Source: Pseudolabrys sp035718275
GTDB taxonomy: Bacteria; Pseudomonadota; Alphaproteobacteria; Rhizobiales; Xanthobacteraceae
Assembly: GCA_035718275.1 (NCBI GenBank)
Contig: DASTHI010000014.1
Span: forward strand, 1 to 64,000
Length of the DNA: 64,000 nt
Direction: 5' to 3'
How positions within the stretch are numbered: position 1 is the first letter of the stretch; each line of letters opens with the position of its first letter. The position numbers were made by a program, and so were the translations under genes. Under the pieces are notes generated by a model, which did not search any database, had not been told where the DNA came from, and saw only the letters and a program-made list of their open reading frames with translations. Below are positions 52,734 through 61,550 of the stretch, piece after piece.

Positions 52734-53735
52734 CTATTTCAGTCGTTTTGCTGCTTCCTGCACGAGACTGAGATCGGCATAGTTCTTGATGTCGATCTTT
52801 TTCTTCACGAAGCCGAGGTCGCGCGTCATATCCACATTGCGCTGCAGTGCATCCAGGTTTGGCAGTAGGTTCGGATCCCGATAGGTATCCTTGTTCGTGA
52901 AAAGCCAGTCGAAGCGCTCGGGCGGCACTTTCGTGATCTTGGATGCAATCTGGGCTACCTCGTTGTGATTCTTGGGGTCGAGATACCAGTGCACGATGCG
53001 CAGCATATCTTCCATGAAATCGACCATAGCTGCGCGATTCTTGTCGATGAATGATTTCCGCGCTGTCCAGACGATCATCTGCGTGATGCCGATGGCGTCG
53101 CTTTGACGGAATAGCACCTTGCCTTCGGCGCGAAGCTTCGGATTAAACGAGAATGGGAGCACTGCCGGGATCAAATCTGCCTTTTTTTCGAGCAGCACCG
53201 CAGGCATAGTCGGGAGCGGCGCTTCAATCATGGTAAAGTCGCGTTTGTCTTCCAAGCCGTGCTTCTTGAGCATGGCGCGCGTGGCAACATCGACCGCGCT
53301 GCCGCCGGCATTTGTTGCGACGACTTTGCCTTTGAGATCTTCGACCTTGTTGATGCCGCTGTCCTTTCGAACAAAATATTCCTCGCTGTAATAGCCGGGG
53401 ACGCCGTCCTGAAACTCGTCGGCGATTACACGGATGTCGTCCAGCCCGGCATTCTCAATCGCGATGGCGAGCGAAGAATAGGCAAGGTTCGACACCTCCA
53501 ACTCGTTGTTGGCAATCGCCGTGATCATCGGTGGCGTGCCTTGAAAACGGACGGTCTCGAGCGTGTAGGACTTTCCGAGATGCTTCGCGAGGTCCTTTTT
53601 CTCGAGTACGATGGAGGCCCAGTTGGCGACCGGCGCGACCCAAGACATGCGGATCTTCACCGGTTCGGCGCTTTGCGCAGTCCCGGCGAGACCGAGCGCG
53701 TACACGCCGGCCAGCGCAAGTTTAAAAAAGCGCAT
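52734..53735 (-). CDS. NitT/TauT-type ABC substrate-binding protein
   Basis: 333 residues with GGGAGG before the ATG and a signal peptide ending AQSAEP. The mature protein belongs to the NMT1/SsuA-like group (type 2 binding fold): KIRMSWVAPVANWASIVLEKKDLAKHLGKSYTLETVRFQGTPPMITAIANNELEVSNLAY, then LKGKVVATNAGGSAVDVATRAML. Ligands in this family include sulfonates, thiamine precursors, phthalates and nitrate. Last gene of the minus-strand transporter unit. Confidence 0.88.
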   Translation of the reverse strand: MRFFKLALAGVYALGLAGTAQSAEPVKIRMSWVAPVANWASIVLEKKDLAKHLGKSYTLETVRFQGTPPMITAIANNELEVSNLAYSSLAIAIENAGLDDIRVIADEFQDGVPGYYSEEYFVRKDSGINKVEDLKGKVVATNAGGSAVDVATRAMLKKHGLEDKRDFTMIEAPLPTMPAVLLEKKADLIPAVLPFSFNPKLRAEGKVLFRQSDAIGITQMIVWTARKSFIDKNRAAMVDFMEDMLRIVHWYLDPKNHNEVAQIASKITKVPPERFDWLFTNKDTYRDPNLLPNLDALQRNVDMTRDLGFVKKKIDIKNYADLSLVQEAAKRLK

Positions 53736-53865
53736 AGTTATCCTCCCAGATTTTGCCGCGCTGCCCGTTTAAAGTCGTGAGATTGTCGGGCGTCCAACGG
53801 TCTTTGGCAAGCCTCGCTGACGGGGCCTTTCGCCCGCAATACGGTACAAGTCTCGAATTTGCAGG

Positions 53866-54717
53866 TTATGCGGTGCTGGGGGCGGTGGCTTCCTGGTGCC
53901 AGATCAAAAGCCTGCGGCGGAACAGCGCCATCGCCTTGACCAGACAGTAGCCTACAATGGCGATCTCAACGATGCCGGCGAACACGCCGGTAGAGTTGGC
54001 AAAACGAGAGGCGGTCATCATGGCGCCGCCGAGCCCGTAACCGCCCATCAGCATCTCCGTGACAACCGCCACGATCAACGACAACGGTAGGGCCACCTGC
54101 AATCCGGTCATGATTTGCGGAAGTGCCGCCGGCAATACAATCTGCCAGAGCAACTCGCGCTCGCGGGCGCCCATATTGCGTGCCGACCACAGCAGCTCGC
54201 GCTCGACGCCCTGGATCGCGATCACCGTTGCGGCGACCACGGGGAAGATGGCATCGAACACGATCATGGTAATCTTTGAGACGTCGAACACCCCGAGCCA
54301 CAACATCACGACCGGCAAGAACGCGATCTTTGGCATCGGGAATCCGACCGAGATGATCGGATCGAAGAACCAGCGAGCAATCCCGCTGCGCGACATCGCC
54401 ATGCCGAGTGCGACGCCGGCGATGCCGGCGATGGCGAAACCCGCCATTGCGCGATAAAGAGTAAGACTGGTGTTGATAAGCAGATCGCCGTCGACAGCGT
54501 CGTTCCAGATGCGAGCCAGCACCGCGCTCAGCGCGGGCAATTGAAACTGCGTCACGAGCCCGCTGCGCGCCAGCAACTCCCAGCCCACCGCGACCACCGC
54601 GATGGAAAACACGCGGGAGACGCTCCAGAATGCGATGTAGGCGAGGCGTGCAGCTTTTTCCGGCGCGCCATCTGGCGCCTTGCTCACGCGCACGAGAGGT
54701 TCATCTACTCGCGCCAT
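53866..54717 (-). CDS. NitT/TauT-type ABC permease (second)
   Basis: 283 residues; six predicted membrane segments and the cytoplasmic coupling loop ERELLWSARNMGARERELLWQIVLPAALPQIMTGLQ with the EAA-type pattern. Start ATG 54717 overlaps the end of the first permease gene by 13 bp; 54729 is an alternative. Together with the first permease it makes a heterodimeric pore, unusual for this family, which more often uses a homodimer. Confidence 0.85.
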   Translation of the reverse strand: MARVDEPLVRVSKAPDGAPEKAARLAYIAFWSVSRVFSIAVVAVGWELLARSGLVTQFQLPALSAVLARIWNDAVDGDLLINTSLTLYRAMAGFAIAGIAGVALGMAMSRSGIARWFFDPIISVGFPMPKIAFLPVVMLWLGVFDVSKITMIVFDAIFPVVAATVIAIQGVERELLWSARNMGARERELLWQIVLPAALPQIMTGLQVALPLSLIVAVVTEMLMGGYGLGGAMMTASRFANSTGVFAGIVEIAIVGYCLVKAMALFRRRLLIWHQEATAPSTA

Positions 54718-55469
54718 GCCAGTGTCCATTTCGTGATGAGCAGGTAAACGCGGTCGGCGGCAAAACCGAGAAATGCGACCGTGAGCACCACGGCATACAT
54801 TGCATCGTAAGTGCCGTTCGCGCCCAGGAAGCCGATGAGATATCCGAACCCGCGTTGCGCCACGATCAGTTCCGACGAGACAAGTAGGATGAACGAGAGT
54901 GCCAGAGCCGTCCGAATCCCGTTGAGCAACTCCGGCATGGCACTCGGCACGACGACGTCCCACAGCATGCGCAGCCGGCTTGCACCCATGCTCCGCGCCG
55001 ACCACACCAGTGCCTGGTCGCTCGATCGCGCACCATTAAATGCGCCGAGGGTCACCGGCAGCATGCAGCCAAGGAAAATAAGGAGGATCTTGGAACCGTC
55101 TCCAAATCCGAGCCAGATCACCGTCACGGGAATCAGGGCCGATTTCGGCAACGGATAGAAAATCTCGACGAGCGGCGCGAGAAGTACGTTCACTGTCTTC
55201 CACCAGGCCATGCCGATCCCGGCTACCGCACCGATCAGGATCGCCAGCGCCAGGCCCGCTGCGGCACGGTAAAGTGACGACGCACCGTTGCTGATCAGTT
55301 CGCCATCCTTGATCATGGCAGCCCCCGCCGCCAACACGTCCGATAGCGGCGGCAACGCCGAGCTTGATACCAATTCCAGCCGGGCAGCAGCCTCCCACGC
55401 AATCGCCAGCAGCAGCAGGGGAAGATAGCGAAAAAACGATCGTGCTATGGTTCCGCGCATTCGCTTCAC
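54705..55469 (-). CDS. NitT/TauT-type ABC permease (first)
   Basis: 254 residues. Membrane segments from residue 12 and coupling loop DQALVWSARSMGASRLRMLWDVVVPSAMPELLNGIR. Overlaps the ATPase gene by four bases (ATGA) and the second permease gene by 13, so the three are translationally coupled. Confidence 0.88.
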   Translation of the reverse strand: MKRMRGTIARSFFRYLPLLLLAIAWEAAARLELVSSSALPPLSDVLAAGAAMIKDGELISNGASSLYRAAAGLALAILIGAVAGIGMAWWKTVNVLLAPLVEIFYPLPKSALIPVTVIWLGFGDGSKILLIFLGCMLPVTLGAFNGARSSDQALVWSARSMGASRLRMLWDVVVPSAMPELLNGIRTALALSFILLVSSELIVAQRGFGYLIGFLGANGTYDAMYAVVLTVAFLGFAADRVYLLITKWTLAWRE

Positions 55470-56257
55470 CCGCGCTTGCCTTGCGCCTTGATGGCTTCTT
55501 CCTTCACCAGATTCCAGATCTCGTCGACTTTCTCGACGAAGAATTTATTCTTGAAAATATCGGGATCATTCTTGTCGAATTTCGTATCGATAATGCTCTT
55601 GATGCGACCCGGCCGCGCCGACATGACTGCGACCCGATCTGCGAGATAAACTGCCTCCTGCACGTCGTGCGTCACGAATAGAACCGTCTTTGGCGTGCGC
55701 TGCCAGATGCGCAGCAGCTCGCTTTGCATCAGTCCGCGCGTTTGCGCATCAAGCGCACCGAAGGGCTCGTCCATGAGCAGTATTTTCGGGTCGAATGCCA
55801 GCGTGCGGGCTATAGCCGTGCGTTGCTTCATCCCGCCGGACAGCTGCGAGGGATAGCTGTCCTCAAAACCAGAAAGTCCGACGAGTTCGATAAAATCCAT
55901 CGTGCGCTTTTCGCGCTCTTGTTTCGGCATCCCCTGTCGTTCGAGACCGTACAGAATGTTTCCCCGCACCGTCTTCCATGGAAACAGGGCGAAATGCTGG
56001 AAAACAACGCCGCGGTCGGGACCGGGGCCGACGACTCTCTGCCCATCGACGAGGATCGTGCCTGTTTCCACCGGAAGAAAGCCGCCGATGAGATAAAGCA
56101 GTGTCGACTTGCCGCAACCCGACGGGCCGAGCAGGGCGACAAATTCCCGGTTGGCTATTTCAAGGGAGACCTGATCGAGTGCGAGCACCTCGCGGCCGCG
56201 TGGCGGTCGATAAAGATGATTGACGCGGTCGACTATGATTTGCGTTGCGGCGGCCAT
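55466..56257 (-). CDS. NitT/TauT-type ABC ATPase
   Basis: 263 residues with Walker A GPSGCGKST, Q-loop VVFQHFALFPWKTV, signature LSGGMKQR, Walker B ILLMDEPFGALDAQT and switch His in VTHDVQEA, all as in SsuB/TauB. It leads the minus-strand transporter unit. It is the only NitT/TauT-type ATPase in this region, while three binding proteins and three permeases of the type are present, so it might serve more than one. Confidence 0.92.
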   Translation of the reverse strand: MAAATQIIVDRVNHLYRPPRGREVLALDQVSLEIANREFVALLGPSGCGKSTLLYLIGGFLPVETGTILVDGQRVVGPGPDRGVVFQHFALFPWKTVRGNILYGLERQGMPKQEREKRTMDFIELVGLSGFEDSYPSQLSGGMKQRTAIARTLAFDPKILLMDEPFGALDAQTRGLMQSELLRIWQRTPKTVLFVTHDVQEAVYLADRVAVMSARPGRIKSIIDTKFDKNDPDIFKNKFFVEKVDEIWNLVKEEAIKAQGKRG

Positions 56258-56333
56258 GTTGGAGGAAGCGTCCCCAAGCCACGCGATCTGTCAAGCTTTC
56301 CATTTACTGTCTGGCTGAGTTGGGATCATGTCC

Positions 56334-56339
56334 TATAAT
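56334..56339 (+). promoter_or_regulatory. Candidate -10 element for the class II aldolase gene
   Basis: Perfect TATAAT 40 bp before the preferred GTG start of the aldolase gene. The -35 region is weak (CTGGCT at about 17 bp). Confidence 0.4.
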
Positions 56340-56379
56340 GCGGGATCTCGATCCGCCAAACGTCTCAAGGGGAAAATCA

Positions 56380-57228
56380 GTGGCCAACGTTCTTATGCAG
56401 GCTCGCAGCGAGCTTGCGCTCGCAAATCGCATCGTCGCCAATGAAGGCATTATAGACGCTTTCGGGCATGTGAGCATGCGGCATCCAGATGATCCCAATC
56501 GATACCTGTTGTCACGCTCGCGTGCGCCGGAGCTCGTTACACCCGAAGACTTCATCGAATATGACCTTGATTCGAAGCCACAGGGGGAGCCGGGCGTCGG
56601 GCAATATTCCGAGCGCGTGATCCACGGCGAGATCTACAAGGCCAGGCCGGACGTGAATTCGGTTTGCCATCATCACTCTCCAGCCTTCATGCCATTGCTT
56701 GCGACAGGAACGGACTACATGCCGATTTTTCACCTGGGTGCGGTCGGCGGAATTCGTCCGCCTTTCTGGGATCAGCGTGACGAATTCGGCGACACCAATA
56801 TGCTGGTCATAAAACCCGAGGAGGGCGCGTCGCTGGCGCGCGCGCTTGGCTCGCATTGGATGGTTCTGATGATGCGCCACGGTGTCACCGTGGCAGGTAC
56901 GGACGTCCGCGATTGCGTTTTCCGCTCGGTCTTTTCCGCGCGCAATGCCGAATATCAGGTCAGGGCCATGACCATCGGCTCGGAGATCGCGACGCTTTCG
57001 CCGGGTGAGGCCAAGCTTGCGAGCCAGATCAGCTCGAAAACCACCGGTCTGATCCGCTCCTGGGAGTACTGGTCGATGCGCGTTGCCAACAAGTCCTCTG
57101 GGGGTCTCTCATCTGGTGCGGCGCATCCGCCGGGAAGACAGAAGCGCGCCGCACCCACCCTCAGCCGTGCAAAGACAAAACGCGCCAGAGCGGGTAGCCG
57201 AGCCGGCAAAGGACGCCGGCGCCGATAA
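56380..57228 (+). CDS. Class II aldolase/adducin family protein
   Basis: 282 residues from a GTG start preceded by AAGGGG seven nt away. Class II aldolase core: ANRIVANEGIIDAFGHVSMRHPDDPNRYLLSRSRAPELVTPEDFIEYDLD, the zinc-binding pair H-x-H (VCHHHSPAF) and a third His later (MMRHGVTVAG). The last 45 residues are a basic Ala/Arg-rich extension unusual for the family. Could act as an aldolase, epimerase or decarboxylase on a hydroxy acid; the setting suggests a catabolic step. Divergent from the ABC ATPase gene. Confidence 0.85.
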   Translation: MANVLMQARSELALANRIVANEGIIDAFGHVSMRHPDDPNRYLLSRSRAPELVTPEDFIEYDLDSKPQGEPGVGQYSERVIHGEIYKARPDVNSVCHHHSPAFMPLLATGTDYMPIFHLGAVGGIRPPFWDQRDEFGDTNMLVIKPEEGASLARALGSHWMVLMMRHGVTVAGTDVRDCVFRSVFSARNAEYQVRAMTIGSEIATLSPGEAKLASQISSKTTGLIRSWEYWSMRVANKSSGGLSSGAAHPPGRQKRAAPTLSRAKTKRARAGSRAGKGRRRR

Positions 57229-57315
57229 TGGGCTTTCCCGAACCGCAATAGGGGTGTTCAATCCGCCTCCAGGCTCGCATCGAGGCGTGCGGAAAATGAA
57301 AAAGGGAGGATCACC

Positions 57316-58287
57316 GTGAATAAGTGGAGAGGAATGGCGGGCGCGCTCGTCCTCATCTCGGCGTTAGCCCTAAGCACCGGCCCCGCGCCGGCCGAGGACA
57401 CGCTCAAGGTCGTCATCGGACAAATCAACAATTGGGAGAACCAGGCTCCTACACTCGGCCAGGACGCCGGCTTCTTCAAAAAGCATGGTCTCGTTCTTGA
57501 GAACACAGGAACACAAGGCGCCGGCGAGACAATTCAGGCGGTGATCTCTGGCAGTGCCGATATCGGAGGCGGGGTCGGAGCGGCCGGAGTGATGCGCGCT
57601 TTCTCAAAGGGCGCTCCCGTGCGTATTCTTGCACCGGCGTTTACCGGAACCGGCGATCTTTTCTGGTACGTCAAGGCGGATTCCAAGATCCAGAGCCTGA
57701 AGGATGCCACGTCCGAAAACACGATCGCATATTCGACCAACGGCTCGAGCTCGAACAACATCGTCGTTGCGTTCATCAGCGAGCTCGGCGCCAAGGCCAA
57801 GCCGACCGCCACGGGAGGTCCTGCGGGAACGCTCACTGCGGTTATGTCGGGTCAAGTCGATATCGGATGGTCAGCGCCCCCATTTGGTTTGCAGGAAATC
57901 AAGGAGGGGAAAATCCGGATTGTCGCGCGCGGCAGCGATGTGCCGTCGCTACGCGGTCAGACGGTTCGCACGCTGATCGTCAACGCGAATTCACTCAAGA
58001 CAAAGCATGATGCCATCATGCGCTTCATGGATGCATATCGCGAGGCTGTTGACTGGATGTATACCGACCCGAAGGCGGTCGAAATGTATGCGGCCAAGAT
58101 CCATCGGCCCGTCGATATGCTGAAGGAATCCATTCAAAAATTCCACCCGAGGGAATCGATGCAGAGTGAGAAGTTCGCCGACCTCGATGGCGCCATCGCC
58201 GATGCAGTCAAGCTCAAGTTCCTGGAGAAACCTCTCACGAAAGAGCAAATTGTCGAATTGTTGCAGATTCCTCCGCCAAAAAAATAA
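57316..58287 (+). CDS. NitT/TauT-type ABC substrate-binding protein
   Basis: 323 residues. GTG start with GGGAGG six nt upstream, signal peptide ending AEDTLK. Binding-protein fold: IGQINNWENQAPTLGQDAGFFKKHGLVLEN, AVISGSADIGGGVGAAGVMRAFSKGAPV. Follows the aldolase gene in the same direction, but no permease or ATPase gene follows it, so it may use the transporter encoded on the other strand. Confidence 0.88.
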   Translation: MNKWRGMAGALVLISALALSTGPAPAEDTLKVVIGQINNWENQAPTLGQDAGFFKKHGLVLENTGTQGAGETIQAVISGSADIGGGVGAAGVMRAFSKGAPVRILAPAFTGTGDLFWYVKADSKIQSLKDATSENTIAYSTNGSSSNNIVVAFISELGAKAKPTATGGPAGTLTAVMSGQVDIGWSAPPFGLQEIKEGKIRIVARGSDVPSLRGQTVRTLIVNANSLKTKHDAIMRFMDAYREAVDWMYTDPKAVEMYAAKIHRPVDMLKESIQKFHPRESMQSEKFADLDGAIADAVKLKFLEKPLTKEQIVELLQIPPPKK

Positions 58288-58306
58288 TCGTGCTGGTGGG
58301 CATATG

Positions 58307-58337
58307 AAAAGGGCCGCTGCTATGCAGCGGCCCTTTT
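58307..58337. terminator. Strong rho-independent terminator
   Basis: A 14-bp perfect stem (AAAAGGGCCGCTGC / GCAGCGGCCCTTTT) with a TAT loop, A-rich on the left and T-rich on the right, between the convergent binding-protein and Lys-rich protein genes; suited to both directions. Confidence 0.9.
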
Positions 58338-58352
58338 TGCGATCCGAAGAGC

Positions 58353-58670
58353 TCAGGCCCTTTTCTTCGACATCTTTTTCTTGCCGGCCGACTTTTTGCC
58401 TTTGGCTGCGGCCTTGCATTGTCCCGGCTTAGCGGCACTGGCGCCGTCCTTTGCCGCATAACAGGAGTTTATGTAGGTGAACTTCTGGCCGCCCTTTGTC
58501 GCACATACCGGGCCTGGAGTGCTTACCCAGCATGTCGGCGACTGAGGCGCGGGCGCTGCCGCCATTTTCTTCTTCTTGGCTGCGGCCTCGCTCGGAATGG
58601 CAGAACCGAGAATGAACGCAACGGCGGCGAGTGCGACGAAAGCGAAGTAGGCAAATTTTTTGATCTTCAT
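58353..58670 (-). CDS. Small exported Lys/Ala-rich protein
   Basis: 105 residues. Signal peptide (MKIKKFAYFAFVALAAVAFILGSAIPSEAAA), then a basic Lys/Ala-rich mature part with four cysteines (SPTCWVSTPGPVCATKGGQKFTYINSCYAAKDG...GQCKAAAKGKK). Ends in a Lys/Met-rich tail. Resembles small rhizobial exported proteins with a PxCW..GPVC...YxNxC core; role unknown. Confidence 0.65.
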   Translation of the reverse strand: MKIKKFAYFAFVALAAVAFILGSAIPSEAAAKKKKMAAAPAPQSPTCWVSTPGPVCATKGGQKFTYINSCYAAKDGASAAKPGQCKAAAKGKKSAGKKKMSKKRA

Positions 58671-58782
58671 GTAAGTCCCTCCCCAAATGGACGAGACATA
58701 CTAGGAGCGGCCACGCGGGCTTTACAAGAAAACTTTGTGATCAGCCGACGATCGTAATCTGAACACCCGTTCATACGCAGGC

Positions 58783-59685
58783 TTACCGCCCGCTCTTCCT
58801 CAAGGCGTCTATCGCAGCAAGGATCGCCGCCCGGCCGGATTTCAGAGCGGCCCTTACTCTTTCCTCCTTGCCTATGGCGCCCATTTCGCGCTGGCGCTTC
58901 ACGGTGGCTTCGACCATGAGGGGCTCGAGGCCGAATTCGCGCAGAGTGGCTGCCGATTCCTCCATTTCCGCCGCACGACGTTCGCCATGGCTGGCCATGC
59001 GCTCGAGATTGTAGTCGGCCATCTTCGCCCAATCGACGCCCGGGTAATTATTCTTGAGTGACGCTGTTACCTCTTGAAGAACGCCGGCACGCGCGGCGGC
59101 AAGCAAGCATTCCAAGGTAAGCGCCTCGATACCTTTGATCATGACGCTGCGGATCATCTTGATGGCGGCGGCCGAGCCGATTTCAGGCCCGACCACCGAA
59201 AACCGCATGTCAAGCTCATCCAGCAGGGGCGATACTTTCTCTACGTTTGGTCCGGCGATAAGCAGCGGCGTCCGGTGCCGTTCGGGGTGGATCGCGGCAA
59301 CCACAGCTACATCCACGTAGCGCGCGCGGTCCCCCATCAGTTTTGCCGTCTCCTGCTTTCGCCCGGGCGAAACCGAATTGATGTCGAGATAGTATGGCTG
59401 GCCGCTGAGGTGCGAAACGACGGATTGTGCCGCTTCGAAGCTCGACGCGGCGGTCACGGCCGAGACCACGAGCTCCGTTCCGGTGACAGCCTCCGCGGCG
59501 GAGGAAGCAGCGTGTACGCCGATGGTATTCGCTGCGGCCTTCAGTCCTTTGCCGGACGGAAGTGGAAACAGGATATCCCAGGCAGCGATGCGCTCGATGC
59601 CGGCATCGCGAAGTCCCGAGGCGATCGCCTGGCCGGCTTCACCGAAGCCGATGAACGAGATACGAGGTGCATTGTGCTGGCTCAC
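58783..59685 (-). CDS. DUF1932 NAD-binding dehydrogenase
   Basis: 300 residues. N-terminal Rossmann domain (ISFIGFGEAGQAIASGLRDAG) of the 3-hydroxyisobutyrate dehydrogenase type, NSVSPGRKQETAKLMG (substrate region), KMIRSVMIKGIEALTLECLLAA with the candidate catalytic Lys, then the DUF1932 helical domain. Start is GTG 59685. It lies 15 bp after the dioxygenase gene and is the last of three genes transcribed right to left. Confidence 0.88.
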   Translation of the reverse strand: MSQHNAPRISFIGFGEAGQAIASGLRDAGIERIAAWDILFPLPSGKGLKAAANTIGVHAASSAAEAVTGTELVVSAVTAASSFEAAQSVVSHLSGQPYYLDINSVSPGRKQETAKLMGDRARYVDVAVVAAIHPERHRTPLLIAGPNVEKVSPLLDELDMRFSVVGPEIGSAAAIKMIRSVMIKGIEALTLECLLAAARAGVLQEVTASLKNNYPGVDWAKMADYNLERMASHGERRAAEMEESAATLREFGLEPLMVEATVKRQREMGAIGKEERVRAALKSGRAAILAAIDALRKSGR

Positions 59686-59700
59686 ATTATCTCGCGCCTC

Positions 59701-60669
59701 TCAGGAATCGGGGACGCCCGGAACAGGAGGCGTGCCCTTCGTGTGGAAAGACTTGATTGTCTGCAGTCCCCAAGCCTGCCCTTTCTTGCGTTCGCCTTCT
59801 GTCCAGGTGATTGGCTTCCAGTCTGGCGCCAGCACCAGTCTTGCGCCCGCACAGGCAACCTCGATCCTGTTGCCACCTGGCTCATAGACGTAAAGGAAGA
59901 ATGTCTGCTGGATGGCATGCTTGTGCGGACCGGTTTCGATATAGACACCGTTCTCAAGAAAGACGTCCGCGGCACGCAGGACATCTTCGCGTGAATCGAG
60001 AGCGAAGGTGACGTGATGTAGTCGCCCGCGTGTCCCCGTGTGGTCGCGCGTGTAGGCGAAGTCATAGCTCTTGTTCGTGGCTGTCATCCACATCCCGGCC
60101 TCGGTACCGTCATCAAGCACGATCTGCTCGGTGAGCATGAAGCCGAGATAGTTCTGGAAGAATTCGCGATTGGCTTTGATGTCGACCGCCAGGCCGTTGA
60201 AGTGGTCGAGCCGCCGCACGTTGATGCCTCGCGCAGGAAATCGTTGCGCCTGGTTTTTCAGTGCCGGTTTCAACCCAGCCGGAGGATCGTACCATTCCGT
60301 CTCGTAGTAAATTTCGAATTTGTGACCATCCGGATCCCTGAAGACGAAGGTTTTGCCGTGACCGAGATCGCCGTCGCTCCAGCCAACATCGAATCCTGAA
60401 TCCTTGAGCGCGGCAGCGCGGCGCTCCAGCGCCTGCGGCGAGCGCGTGCGGAAGGCTGCATGGCCAAGACCGGACGTGCTGCATGCGGTGAGCTTGAGGG
60501 AATAGCGTTCGTAATCGTCCCATCCGCGCAGATAGATACTGTCACCCTTCTCGCCGCTTTGCGTCATTCCCATCACGTCGATGAAGAACTTGCGGCTCTC
60601 CTCGAATTTCGGTGTCAGCAGTTCAACATGGCCAAGATGAGCGATGTCGTGAATGGGTTCAGGAAGCAT
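59701..60669 (-). CDS. Extradiol dioxygenase, VOC family (catechol 2,3-dioxygenase type)
   Basis: 322 residues made of two VOC modules. First: HLGHVELLTPKFEESRKFFIDVMGM. Second, catalytic: RLDHFNGLAVDIKANREFFQNYLGF (Fe His), RLHHVTFALDSREDVLRAADVFLENG (second His) and FFLYVYEPGGNRIEV (Fe Glu). The 2-His-1-Glu set is complete. It opens a catechol-type ring next to one hydroxyl (meta cleavage). The ATG at 60669 was preferred to a TTG at 60705. It lies between the methyltransferase and dehydrogenase genes. Confidence 0.9.
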   Translation of the reverse strand: MLPEPIHDIAHLGHVELLTPKFEESRKFFIDVMGMTQSGEKGDSIYLRGWDDYERYSLKLTACSTSGLGHAAFRTRSPQALERRAAALKDSGFDVGWSDGDLGHGKTFVFRDPDGHKFEIYYETEWYDPPAGLKPALKNQAQRFPARGINVRRLDHFNGLAVDIKANREFFQNYLGFMLTEQIVLDDGTEAGMWMTATNKSYDFAYTRDHTGTRGRLHHVTFALDSREDVLRAADVFLENGVYIETGPHKHAIQQTFFLYVYEPGGNRIEVACAGARLVLAPDWKPITWTEGERKKGQAWGLQTIKSFHTKGTPPVPGVPDS

Positions 60670-60701
60670 GGTTGAATGGGCTTGCGCTCTCGTTTCAGGT
60701 T

Positions 60702-61382
60702 TCAATTCTGCCGGACCCCGCGTGCGAACACCAGCACCAGGTTATTGGCCGGCATTTCGCATGTTCTCTCCAGGGTGAGGCCGGCGTCTGCTGCGAGTGC
60801 ATTCAGGTCGACGACGTCGCGCACGCCCCATTCCGGATTTTCCGCCCGGAGCGTGCTGTCGAAGTGCTGATTGCTGGGCGCAGTGTGCGCGCCTTCGCGC
60901 ATGAATGGGCCGTAGAGGAGCAATCGTCCCCCTTGCCGCAGATAGCGGCCGGCGCCGTTGAAGAGGTTGCGTGACACTTCCCAGGGCGAAATGTGCAGCA
61001 CATTGATGCACAAAATGGCCGCAAGCGGGCCGCCAATCTCCGCATCGCCGATCCATGTCCAGTCGGGTTCACGCAAGTCGATGCGCTGCGGCGCGCGTAA
61101 ATTCGGCAGTTCGGCATCCGAACGCCATGCCGCGATGCTCCGGAGGTGCGAGTCATAGATGTCGCTCGGCCACCACGTCAGATGCGGCGCGCGAGAGGCA
61201 AAGGCGGCAATGTGCTGCCCCGTGCCGCTGCCGACCTCCAGCACGTCGCCAGTCTCCTCGCCAAGGCACGTCGAGACTGCCGCCCAGATCGGCGTGCTGT
61301 TCCGGTGAAAGGCGGGAGCGTCCAGGCGGCCATCCGCCGAAGTCCCGGCACTTTTTCCGAATTGAACGATGAATTCTGCCAT
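60702..61382 (-). CDS. DUF938 SAM-dependent methyltransferase-like protein
   Basis: 226 residues. SAM-binding motif GDVLEVGSGTGQHIAAFASRAPHLTWWPSDIYDSHLRSIAAW, then LCINVLHISPWEVSRNLFNGAGRYLRQGGRLLLYGPFMREGAHTAPSNQHFD, a pattern specific to DUF938. Substrate unknown. Starts at ATG 61382 (GTG 61388 alternative) and reads into the dioxygenase gene 32 bp downstream. Confidence 0.85.
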   Translation of the reverse strand: MAEFIVQFGKSAGTSADGRLDAPAFHRNSTPIWAAVSTCLGEETGDVLEVGSGTGQHIAAFASRAPHLTWWPSDIYDSHLRSIAAWRSDAELPNLRAPQRIDLREPDWTWIGDAEIGGPLAAILCINVLHISPWEVSRNLFNGAGRYLRQGGRLLLYGPFMREGAHTAPSNQHFDSTLRAENPEWGVRDVVDLNALAADAGLTLERTCEMPANNLVLVFARGVRQN

Positions 61383-61550
61383 GGTCACAACGCCTGGAGC
61401 ACACCGCCAATTGCCTTAACCTTGCGTCGGGTTCTGGTCAAAGCCATTACAAAGGCCGGATTAAGCGAGCCGGTTTCGTTGTTTTTGGAATGATAATGGG
61501 GCAAAATCCGCCCACTTCACGACAACGAGAACAATCCTGGGAGGAAAAAA

